The notes beneath the pieces were generated by a model. That model had not been told where the DNA came from and did no database searches. It saw only the letters and a program-made list of their open reading frames with translations. 11,902 nt of DNA from Roseiarcus sp035656495 (lineage in GTDB: Bacteria; Pseudomonadota; Alphaproteobacteria; Rhizobiales; Beijerinckiaceae). A program made the translations under genes and the position numbers. Of this stretch, positions 6,425 to 11,902 are shown one piece after another. The stretch lies in contig DASRSL010000103.1 of NCBI GenBank assembly GCA_035656495.1, positions 1 through 11,902 of the forward strand, read 5' to 3'. How positions within the stretch are numbered: the stretch's first letter is position 1; the number at the start of each line of letters is the position of its first letter.

Positions 6425-8740
6425 ATGGCGCTGTCGGCGGCCTGGTTTCGAGGCGTGTTCGGTGTCGCCCTCGCCGCCGCCGCGAACACGAACGCCAGCG
6501 CCGAGACGGTCGTGCTTCCGACCTTCAACGTCGTCGCGACCACGCCCCTGCAAGGCGGCGAGATCAACGTCGCGCAATACCCCGGCGCCGTCTGGCAGAC
6601 CGGCGCGCAGGACATTGAGACCTTCAACGATTCGACGGTCCCAGATACGCTGGCGCGTCAGGCGCCGGGCGTCACCATCGGTAACGTTTCGGGCAATGAC
6701 TTCCAGCCCGACGTCAGCTATCGCGGCTTCGACGCGACGCCGGTCACCGGAACTCCGGAAGGGCTGGCGGTTTATCAGAATGGCGTGCGCATCAACGAGG
6801 CGTTCGGCGATACGGTCAATTGGGATCTTATCCCCGAAAATGCGATCGCAAAGATGACGATCGTCGCAGGTGACCCGATCTACGGGCTCAATGCGCTCGG
6901 CGGCGCGCTCAACGTGACGATGAAGAACGGCTTCACCTGGGACGGATTCGAAGCCGATCTTCGCGGCGGCTCGTTCTATCGCGCGCAGGAGGAGTTTCAG
7001 TACGGCAAGCAGGTTGGTCCCTGGTCGGTCTATCTCGCGGGCACGCAGGTCAACGATGGCGGCTGGCGCGTCGACAGCGCCTCGCAGCTCACCAACTTCT
7101 ACGGCGACGTCGGCTACAGGGCGAACGCGTTCGAGTCGCACCTTCAGCTCACCGTGGGGAGCACCCAGTTCGGCGACTCCGTTTTCGCGCCGATCCAAGA
7201 GCTGCAGAACAACTGGAGCAGCGTCTACACCGTCCCCCAGACGACCTATAACCAGATGGCGATGCTCCAGTGGACCGGCAGCTACGCCTATTCGCCTACG
7301 CTGAGTTTCCAAAGCGACGCCTATTTCCGCGCCTTCAACCAGGCGCATGTCGACGGCAACCCGACTGATGTTTCATCCTGCCCGCCGTTCTCATGCATCA
7401 ACGGCAGCCCCGCGCACGACACATTGGGCGGGATCATCCCCGACATCTCGCAGAACGGGGCGCTCGATCTCGCCGAGATCGATCGCAACTGGACCCAATC
7501 GCGCTCGCTCGGCGGCGCCGTGCAGGCCGTCGACACCGACAAGATTTACGGCCACGACAACAGTTTCACGGCCGGCGCGTCGCTCGACTACGGCTGGACG
7601 CGATTCAACGGCAACAGCCAGATCGGCACGTTCTTCAACGACAACAACACGTCGTTCCCCATCATCGGCTTTCCCTACATCATCGACGAGCCGGACAGCT
7701 TTCTGCGCCCGGTCATGGTCCATGCGACCAACCTCTACACCGGGCTCTACGCGCTCGACACGTTCAGCGCCACCGACCGCCTGACGCTGACCGGCGGCGC
7801 GCGCTTCAATTTCGCCGGGATCAATATCGAGGGCGCGAACGGCGCTCTCCTCAACGGCTACTCGCCTTTCTTCCATCTCAATCCGACGGTCGGCCTCACC
7901 TACAAGATCACGCCCGACATCAACTTCTATGCGGGATATGCGATGTCCAATCGCGCGCCGACGCCGCTCGAGCTCGGATGCGCCGACCCCAACAACCCCT
8001 GCATCATCGACAACTTTCTGGTCTCGGACCCGAAACTGAAGCAGGTGGTCGGCAACACCTTCGAGTTGGGGTTCAGGGGACAGAACGATCTCGGCCAATG
8101 GGGCAAGCTGCAATGGTCGGCGGGGCTTTTCCGCACGACGCTCACCGAAGACATCCTGCCGCTGCAGAGCGCCTTTACCGGCTACGGCTACTACGCCAAC
8201 GTCGGGACGACCTTGCGCCAGGGCGCGGAGCTCAGCGCGCAGTGGACCGGCGACCGATGGTCGGCCTACGCCAATTACACCTATATCGAGGCCGTCTATC
8301 TCTCGACCTTCGAGGAGCCTTCGCCGTTCAATCCGTTGGCCGACGCCAACGGCGACATTCCGATCACGAACGGCGCGCCGATCGCCGGCATTCCAAAGAA
8401 TACGGTGAAAGTGGGCTTCGATTACAGCGTGACCCCCAACTGGAAGGTCGGGGCCGACATGGTCGCGGCCTCGGGCCAGGTCCTTTTCGGCAACGAAAAC
8501 GGGGCGCTTCCCCAAGTCCCCGGCTATGCCGTCTTCGGCCTGCACACGTCCTACCAGGTCGGCAAGCAATTGCAGATCTATGGCCTCATCGAGAACATTT
8601 TCGATGAGCGTTTCTATACCGCTGGCGCTCTGTTCGATACTGGCGCGCTGCCCCACACGGCGCCCTTCCTGACCAATCCAACCACCCTTGGCCCCGGGAA
8701 GCCCTTCGCCGCCTACGGGGGGTTGCGGCTCACCCTGTGA
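6425..8740 (+). CDS. TonB-dependent outer-membrane receptor, probably LutH-like (lanthanide)
   Basis: A 771-residue outer-membrane receptor. A signal peptide (residues 1 to about 26, ending Ala-Ser-Ala) is followed by a TonB-box-like stretch (Pro-Thr-Phe-Asn-Val-Val-Ala-Thr-Thr, 32-40). The plug domain spans about 50-170 and includes Val-Ser-Tyr-Arg-Gly-Phe-Asp and Gly-Leu-Asn-Ala-Leu-Gly-Gly-Ala-Leu-Asn. A 22-strand-type barrel extends to the C-terminal Leu-Arg-Leu-Thr-Leu. Two close cysteine pairs lie in predicted loops (Ser-Cys-Pro-Pro-Phe-Ser-Cys and Gly-Cys-x6-Cys). There is no N-terminal signalling domain, so FecIR-style control is unlikely. The ATG at 6425 has GAGGG eight bases upstream; GTG 6410 and 6416 are poorer. 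The receptor class is clear; the lanthanide substrate is inferred from the adjacent lanmodulin-like gene, mirroring lutH-lanM in Methylorubrum. A siderophore or other metallophore remains possible. Confidence 0.9.
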   Translation: MALSAAWFRGVFGVALAAAANTNASAETVVLPTFNVVATTPLQGGEINVAQYPGAVWQTGAQDIETFNDSTVPDTLARQAPGVTIGNVSGNDFQPDVSYRGFDATPVTGTPEGLAVYQNGVRINEAFGDTVNWDLIPENAIAKMTIVAGDPIYGLNALGGALNVTMKNGFTWDGFEADLRGGSFYRAQEEFQYGKQVGPWSVYLAGTQVNDGGWRVDSASQLTNFYGDVGYRANAFESHLQLTVGSTQFGDSVFAPIQELQNNWSSVYTVPQTTYNQMAMLQWTGSYAYSPTLSFQSDAYFRAFNQAHVDGNPTDVSSCPPFSCINGSPAHDTLGGIIPDISQNGALDLAEIDRNWTQSRSLGGAVQAVDTDKIYGHDNSFTAGASLDYGWTRFNGNSQIGTFFNDNNTSFPIIGFPYIIDEPDSFLRPVMVHATNLYTGLYALDTFSATDRLTLTGGARFNFAGINIEGANGALLNGYSPFFHLNPTVGLTYKITPDINFYAGYAMSNRAPTPLELGCADPNNPCIIDNFLVSDPKLKQVVGNTFELGFRGQNDLGQWGKLQWSAGLFRTTLTEDILPLQSAFTGYGYYANVGTTLRQGAELSAQWTGDRWSAYANYTYIEAVYLSTFEEPSPFNPLADANGDIPITNGAPIAGIPKNTVKVGFDYSVTPNWKVGADMVAASGQVLFGNENGALPQVPGYAVFGLHTSYQVGKQLQIYGLIENIFDERFYTAGALFDTGALPHTAPFLTNPTTLGPGKPFAAYGGLRLTL

Positions 8741-8766
8741 CGCTCCTCGAGGGATAGAAGGCGCGC

Positions 8767-8877
8767 ATGCAGAGATTGGACCTGTCGGAAACCCTCCTCG
8801 AACGGACAAGCTTCAGGCGGCGCCGTGTGCTGGCTAAGACCCGCTGCTTGTCGTTGAGCGGCGCCGCCATTATTTGA
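8767..8877 (+). CDS. Possible 36-codon leader ORF before the lanmodulin-like gene
   Basis: An ATG with AGAAGG five bases upstream opens a 36-codon frame beginning Met-Gln-Arg-Leu-Asp-Leu-Ser. It has an Arg-rich middle (Phe-Arg-Arg-Arg-Arg) and ends Ala-Ala-Ile-Ile. Both arms of the 10-bp inverted repeat lie inside it, and its stop codon is the TGA of the shared 18-bp element. Its first seven codons resemble the start of exbB (Met-Gln-Gly-Leu-Asp-Leu-Ser). It may be a leader peptide, a relic of a duplicated exbB start, or nothing. No known family is recognised. Confidence 0.2.
   Translation: MQRLDLSETLLERTSFRRRRVLAKTRCLSLSGAAII
8816..8868 (+). repeat. 10-bp perfect inverted repeat between the receptor and lanmodulin-like genes
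   Basis: GGCGGCGCCG (8816-8825) and CGGCGCCGCC (8859-8868) are exact complements with a 33-base loop, forming a very GC-rich stem. The sequence then turns AT-rich (ATTATTTGAAAT) just after the right arm. It could end transcription from the receptor gene, or act as an mRNA stabiliser or attenuator for the lanmodulin-like gene. There is no clean T-run, so a classical intrinsic terminator is not certain. Confidence 0.45.
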
Positions 8878-8891
8878 AATCGTCTCGCTTG
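8874..8891 (+). promoter_or_regulatory. 18-bp element, copy 2, upstream of the lanmodulin-like gene
   Basis: TTGAAATCGTCTCGCTTG repeats the element at 6294-6311 with two central differences. It directly follows the inverted repeat and ends 23 bases before the ATG. Placement between a possible terminator and the ribosome binding site (GAGGA, 8906-8910) suits a promoter or operator. No good -10 box is seen at the standard distance from TTGAAA. Confidence 0.45.
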
Positions 8892-8914
8892 TTTTTCAAC
8901 CAGACGAGGAAACC

Positions 8915-9307
8915 ATGATGCTTACGAAACTGAGAATTCTGACGCTTGCGTCTCTTCTGACCTTCGCTCTCTCGCCCGCCTTCGCCGCGGCGCCGTTCGC
9001 AGGCATCGACACGGACAACGATGGCACGGTCGATCTCAACGAAGCGAAGGCCGCGGCCGGCCCCGAATTCGACAAGCTTGACGTCGATCATGACGGCACG
9101 CTCGATCACAAGGAGCTCGGCAGCCGCCTCTCCAAAAAGGACTGGGCGACCGCCGACCCCGACAAGGACGGGACGCTGACCAAGGACGAATACCTCAACT
9201 ACGTCGAAAACGTCTTCAAACAGGCCGACAAGGACAGCGACGGCTCGGTGGACGCAAAGGAAGCGCGTACGCCGGCGGGCCGGGCTCTCATGCGCCTGCT
9301 GAAGTGA
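8915..9307 (+). CDS. lanM: Lanmodulin-like periplasmic EF-hand protein
   Basis: A 130-residue secreted protein: a signal peptide to about residue 25 (Pro-Ala-Phe-Ala-Ala), then four EF-hand loops at residues 32-43, 56-67, 81-92 and 105-116. Loop starts are 24, 25 and 24 residues apart, the spacing of lanmodulin rather than the wider spacing usual in calmodulin. Linkers also match: Phe-Asp-Lys-Leu-Asp before loop 2, Glu-Tyr-Leu after loop 3, Pro-Ala-Gly-x-Ala-Leu near the end. Lanmodulin binds lanthanides at picomolar affinity in the periplasm of methylotrophs. All loops have Asp at 1, 3 and 5, Gly at 6 and Glu at 12; Asp at 9 is present in loops 1, 2 and 4 but Thr replaces it in loop 3. The hallmark Pro at position 2 occurs only in loop 3. 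Either of two adjacent ATGs may start it; the second (8918) has better spacing from GAGGA. A calcium-binding role is not excluded. Confidence 0.82.
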   Translation: MMLTKLRILTLASLLTFALSPAFAAAPFAGIDTDNDGTVDLNEAKAAAGPEFDKLDVDHDGTLDHKELGSRLSKKDWATADPDKDGTLTKDEYLNYVENVFKQADKDSDGSVDAKEARTPAGRALMRLLK

Positions 9308-9437
9308 ACGAGTCCGGCGGAGCCGTGGCGCTTCAATGAGGAGCGCAGGTCGCGCCGCCACCGCCTTCGCCGGTTGAAGCAAGATCACGATGTGACGCGC
9401 GAGGGCGGCGCGAAGGGAGCGAAACGGGGCGATTGAC

Positions 9438-10100
9438 ATGCAGGGTTTGGACCTTTCCCCGGTCGGGCTCTTCCTCGAGGCGGGCCTCATGGGCAAGGCC
9501 GTGATGACCGTCCTCTTCCTTGCCTCGCTCTGGTGCTGGGTGCTGATCATCGAGGGCGTGATCTCGGTCGTGCGGATCCGCCGGGCGGTGCGCGCCGCGC
9601 GCGCGAACGGCGCGATCGCAAAGTCCCTTTCCGCCGTCGCCGTCGCCGGCGAGGAGGAGGCGCATCGCCGCATCGCCGGCGAAACGGTGAGCGAGCTCAG
9701 GGCTCGCGTCTCCGATTCGATGGCCCGCGCGGCGAGCGAGCTGCTGACGCGCTCCGAGGGCGGGCTGCCCAATCTCGCGGTGATCTCGTCGGTTGCGCCG
9801 TTCGTCGGCCTGTTCGGCACGGTCTGGGGGATCATGTCGAGCTTCGCCGCGATCGCGCAGGCGCAGGATACGAACCTCGCCACCGTCGCGCCCGGCATCG
9901 CCGAGTCGCTCGCGGCGACCGCCTACGGCCTCGCCGCCGCGATCCCCGCCTCGATCGGCTACAACCGGATCGGCGCGGCCTACGCCCGGCTCGGCCAGGA
10001 GATGGCCTCCTTCGTCGAGGAGCGGGCGCTGGCCCTGATCGCGCGCCCGGCCGAGGTGGCGCGCGACGGCGGCCCGCGGCGACGCAACGAGGCGCCGTGA
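9438..10100 (+). CDS. exbB: Biopolymer transport protein ExbB (MotA/TolQ/ExbB proton channel)
   Basis: A 220-residue inner-membrane subunit of the TonB motor, forming the proton channel with ExbD. TM1 is at about residues 20-43, and a charged cytoplasmic region runs from 45 to 108. TM2 (112-137) contains the family motif Val-Ala-Pro-Phe-Val-Gly-Leu-Phe-Gly-Thr-Val-Trp-Gly-Ile-Met. TM3 (about 152-175) contains Ile-Ala-Glu-Ser-Leu-Ala-Ala-Thr-Ala-Tyr-Gly-Leu. The pattern is shared with TolQ; ExbB is chosen because exbD and a true tonB follow and no tolA, tolB or pal is present. The gene begins 130 bases after the lanmodulin-like gene, and its stop overlaps the exbD ATG (TGATG). No promoter is evident in the 9308-9437 gap, so read-through from upstream is possible. 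Confidence 0.92.
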   Translation: MQGLDLSPVGLFLEAGLMGKAVMTVLFLASLWCWVLIIEGVISVVRIRRAVRAARANGAIAKSLSAVAVAGEEEAHRRIAGETVSELRARVSDSMARAASELLTRSEGGLPNLAVISSVAPFVGLFGTVWGIMSSFAAIAQAQDTNLATVAPGIAESLAATAYGLAAAIPASIGYNRIGAAYARLGQEMASFVEERALALIARPAEVARDGGPRRRNEAP

Positions 10101-10549
10101 TGGCGATGAAGCCGCGCAAGATCGGCGAGGGCCTCTACCAGCCGCTGGCCGATATCAACGTCACGCCGCTCGTCGACGTGATGCTGGTGCTTTTGATCAT
10201 CTTCATGGTGACGGCGCCGATGCTGGCGACGGGGATCAAGGTCAACCTGCCCCGGGCGCAGACCGCGCAGCCGCTCGAATCGAAGGACCCGGTGGTCGTC
10301 GTCGTGGCGAAGGACGGCGCCGTCTCGGTCGGCAAGGATTCGGTTTCGCGCGACGCGCTCGCGGCGACGGTCAAGGCGAAACTTGTCCAGTCGAACGGCG
10401 TCGTGCAATTGCGCGGCGACAGGGACGCCGCCTACGGCGACGTGGTCTCGGTCATGGACGATCTCGCGGCGAACGGCGTGACCCGCATCGCGATCGTTTC
10501 GAGCGGCGGCCGAAAGGCGGCGCCGGCGGATCCGGCCGCGAAGCCGTGA
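10100..10549 (+). CDS. exbD: Biopolymer transport protein ExbD
   Basis: A 149-residue TonB-motor subunit: a short cytoplasmic N-terminus, one TM helix at about 24-44 and a periplasmic domain. Asp26, in Ile-Asn-Val-Thr-Pro-Leu-Val-Asp-Val-Met-Leu-Val, is the conserved proton-carrying aspartate. The periplasmic domain carries the usual Val-Gln-Leu-Arg-Gly-Asp and Ala-Tyr-Gly-Asp-Val-Val motifs. The start is the ATG overlapping the exbB stop, which indicates translational coupling; ATG 10106 is a minor alternative. The frame is open for some 560 bases upstream inside exbB, but that is a shadow of exbB coding. The last bases overlap the tonB GTG (GTGA). Confidence 0.93.
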   Translation: MAMKPRKIGEGLYQPLADINVTPLVDVMLVLLIIFMVTAPMLATGIKVNLPRAQTAQPLESKDPVVVVVAKDGAVSVGKDSVSRDALAATVKAKLVQSNGVVQLRGDRDAAYGDVVSVMDDLAANGVTRIAIVSSGGRKAAPADPAAKP

Positions 10550-11511
10550 CCGACGCGGCGCTCGGCGGACCGGTATTCGAGCCGCCCGCGACCGAACCGC
10601 GCTGGCTTCGCCCGGCGGTGATCGTCGCGGTCGTCGCGCTGCACGCGGCCGCGATCGCGATCCTGCCGTATCTCGCCGCGAGACAGCCGCCCGAGCCGCC
10701 CCAGGAGGTGATCGTCGACGTCGAGCCTGCGCCGCCGGAAGCCGCGCCGCCGTCGCCCGAGCCGCCGAAACCCCCGGAAGCCGCCGCCGAACCGGCTCCG
10801 GCGACCCCTCCGCAAGAGGCGCCCGCGCCGGCCGAAGCGCCTCCCCCCGTCGTCGAGGCGCCGCCCCCGGTTCCCGAAACGCCTCCCCCGCCGCCGGCCG
10901 CGGAGGCTCCCCCGCAACCGGCTCCGCCTCCGCCGCCCGTCGCAGAAACCCCGCCGAAGCCGGCGCCGGTCGAGCTCGCGCCGCCGAAGCCCCCGCCGCC
11001 CGCGCCTCGGGTCGAGCCGCTGAGGGCGCGGATCAAGCCGGCCGCCAAGATCGAGCCGAAGCCCGAGCGCGCACAGCCGAGGATACGCGAGACCGAACAG
11101 AGGTCCGAGGAAGCCGCCAAGGCGGCCGCGGGCCGGGAGGAGCGGCTTCGCGAGGAGCGGCTTCAGCAGCAACGTTCATCCGCCGCCCGTGCGGAGGAGC
11201 GTTCGTCCGAAGCCGCGCACACCGTGGCGAGCGCCGCCTCCCGGCAGGCCTACAGCGCCGAGGTGCAGGCCGCGATCCACAGCCGGCTGTTCTATCCGCC
11301 TGCGGCGCGCGCGCGCGGCGCGAGGGGCGTGGTCACCGTCGCCTTCACCATCGGCCCTTCCGGCGCGGTCTCGTCTGTCGCCGTCATCCGGTCGTCCGGC
11401 GACTCGGACCTCGACGCCGCCGCGCGGACGCTGGTTCAGTCGACGCATTTTCCGCCGCCGCCCGGCGGCTCCATCCATTTTGCCGCGCCCTTCAATTATG
11501 AACCCCGCTAG
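10546..11511 (+). CDS. tonB: Energy transducer TonB
   Basis: A 321-residue protein linking the ExbB/ExbD motor to outer-membrane receptors. The single TM helix (about 22-44) holds His33, matching the functionally important TM histidine of TonB. It is followed by a very long Pro/Ala/Glu-rich linker (about 48-156) that spans the periplasm. Next comes a charged Arg/Glu/Gln-rich, probably helical stretch (about 175-225), then the TonB C-terminal domain (about 236-321) with Leu-Phe-Tyr-Pro-Pro-Ala-Ala-Arg-Ala-Arg-Gly and a Gly-Val-Val-Thr-Val-Ala-Phe strand. The start is a GTG whose last two bases begin the exbD stop codon, so translation is coupled. Length is somewhat above the roughly 240 residues of E. 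coli TonB because of the linker. It would energise the receptor at 6425-8740 and perhaps others. Confidence 0.9.
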   Translation: MTDAALGGPVFEPPATEPRWLRPAVIVAVVALHAAAIAILPYLAARQPPEPPQEVIVDVEPAPPEAAPPSPEPPKPPEAAAEPAPATPPQEAPAPAEAPPPVVEAPPPVPETPPPPPAAEAPPQPAPPPPPVAETPPKPAPVELAPPKPPPPAPRVEPLRARIKPAAKIEPKPERAQPRIRETEQRSEEAAKAAAGREERLREERLQQQRSSAARAEERSSEAAHTVASAASRQAYSAEVQAAIHSRLFYPPAARARGARGVVTVAFTIGPSGAVSSVAVIRSSGDSDLDAAARTLVQSTHFPPPPGGSIHFAAPFNYEPR

Positions 11512-11513
11512 CG

Positions 11514-11532
11514 GCCCCTGCCGGCTCGGGGC
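11514..11532. terminator. Weak hairpin between convergent tonB and the edge gene
   Basis: GCCCC (11514-11518) and GGGGC (11528-11532) can pair around a 9-base loop that itself contains GCCGGC. It sits three bases after the tonB stop in a 48-bp gap between convergent genes, where a bidirectional terminator would be expected. The stem is short and no T-run follows. Confidence 0.25.
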
Positions 11533-11559
11533 GCTCGTATTCGGCTCTGTCGCCGACCT

Positions 11560-11902
11560 TCACGGTTTCGTGCAGTCGACGAGGTCCTTGTCCTCGATGG
11601 AAAACACCTTGCCTTCCCGAATCGCCACCTTGCGAGCGAAGCAGGTGCGCCCGTCTTTGAGCGTCAGCCGCAGATCATATATGCCGGTCGTCGCGCCGGT
11701 GATCTTCAACCGCTCGTCGTGGTCGACGGCGCCGTCGGGATCGCTGGCGGTCTGGTTGGGACCGAAAGCGTCGGCGCCGGTCTTGGAGATTTCGAGCTTG
11801 GTAACGGTCGAGGAAACGAGGTTCCAGAATTGCGTCGGCTTGGCCGCAGCCGAAGCGCCGCTCGCCGCGGCGCAGATCAAGAGTGCGAAAGCCGTCGTTC
11901 CA
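11560..11902 (-). CDS. Small secreted protein with an EF-hand-like loop, 5' end outside window
   Basis: The frame stays open to the right edge, so the true start is missing. The visible part begins inside a signal peptide core (Ala-Phe-Ala-Leu-Leu-Ile-Cys-Ala-Ala) and cleavage probably follows Ala-Ser-Ala-Ala-Ala. A TTG at 11880 would be an in-frame start but would cut the signal peptide short. The mature part is about 93 residues and looks beta-rich, with two Cys (Arg-Thr-Cys and the C-terminal Asp-Cys-Thr-Lys-Pro) that could bridge. At 11713-11748 it encodes Ala-Ser-Asp-Pro-Asp-Gly-Ala-Val-Asp-His-Asp-Glu. This fits an EF-hand loop at positions 3, 5, 6, 8, 9 and 12 but lacks the acidic residue at position 1. 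I do not recognise the family. Its place beside tonB and a lanmodulin-like gene suggests, without proving, a metal-related periplasmic role. Confidence 0.7.
   Translation of the reverse strand, partial: GTTAFALLICAAASGASAAAKPTQFWNLVSSTVTKLEISKTGADAFGPNQTASDPDGAVDHDERLKITGATTGIYDLRLTLKDGRTCFARKVAIREGKVFSIEDKDLVDCTKP

Noticed and set aside
6425..8740. Ferric-siderophore receptor with FecIR-type signalling
   Set aside because: There is no N-terminal signalling domain after the signal peptide and no anti-sigma/ECF sigma pair nearby. A siderophore substrate cannot be wholly excluded.
6125..8809. Long minus-strand frames (6125-7348 and 7391-8809) opposite the receptor gene
   Set aside because: Composition typical of mirrored GC-rich coding sequence, no recognisable domain, and fully antisense to a well-supported receptor.
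8915..9307. Calmodulin- or calerythrin-like calcium protein
   Set aside because: Loop spacing of 24/25/24 residues, the secreted location and the linker motifs fit lanmodulin better. Kept only as an alternative because most loops lack the Pro at position 2.
9533..10099. N-terminal extension of the exbD frame through exbB
   Set aside because: Arg-rich shadow of exbB. ExbD has its normal length from the ATG at 10100, which overlaps the exbB stop.
10432..11172. Gly- and Arg-rich frames on the minus strand opposite tonB
   Set aside because: They are the complement of the Pro/Ala/Glu-rich TonB linker, so their repeat-like Gly/Arg composition is an artefact.
9438..11511. Tol-Pal system (tolQ-tolR-tolA)
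   Set aside because: The third protein has a TonB C-terminal domain and Pro-rich linker rather than TolA architecture, and no tolB, pal or ybgC follows.

Overview
The window is GC-rich and densely coded, with almost every intergenic gap under 200 bases. It looks like an alphaproteobacterium of the Hyphomicrobiales (Rhizobiales) type. The reasons are the porin family, a SorAB-type sulfite dehydrogenase, and a lanmodulin-like protein, which is typical of methylotrophs and methanotrophs. Species cannot be read from the sequence alone. No rRNA, tRNA, CRISPR array, insertion sequence or integrase was seen.

Left part (1-4723): a small secreted protein of unknown function is followed by a module that fits sulfite handling. 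A TauE/SafE-type sulfite exporter and an outer-membrane porin are read on the minus strand. From the shared 199-bp intergenic region, sorA (Tat-exported molybdenum sulfite dehydrogenase) and sorB (its monoheme cytochrome c) are read on the plus strand. Together they would oxidise sulfite to sulfate in the periplasm or export it. An 11-bp motif, TAGAATTAGTC, lies in sense orientation upstream of both sorA and the porin.

Middle (4876-6297): a two-TM sensor histidine kinase of the NarX/UhpB (HisKA_3) class. It has all catalytic boxes but no response regulator in the window.

Right part (6425-11902): a TonB-dependent receptor, a lanmodulin-like four-EF-hand periplasmic protein, and an overlapping exbB-exbD-tonB operon. 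A convergent small secreted protein at the right edge carries an EF-hand-like acidic loop. The four EF loops of the lanmodulin-like protein are spaced 24/25/24 residues, which matches Methylorubrum extorquens LanM as I remember it. In that organism lanM sits beside the TonB-dependent lanthanide receptor gene lutH. The best reading is therefore a compact lanthanide acquisition module with its own TonB motor: receptor in the outer membrane, lanmodulin in the periplasm, ExbB/ExbD/TonB powering import. The ABC importer and XoxF methanol dehydrogenase expected in a full lut system are not in the window.

A near-identical 18-bp element (TTGAAATC-nn-CTCGCTTG) lies upstream of both the receptor and the lanmodulin-like gene and is a candidate common operator. 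The space between these two genes also holds a 10-bp perfect inverted repeat and a possible 36-codon leader ORF.
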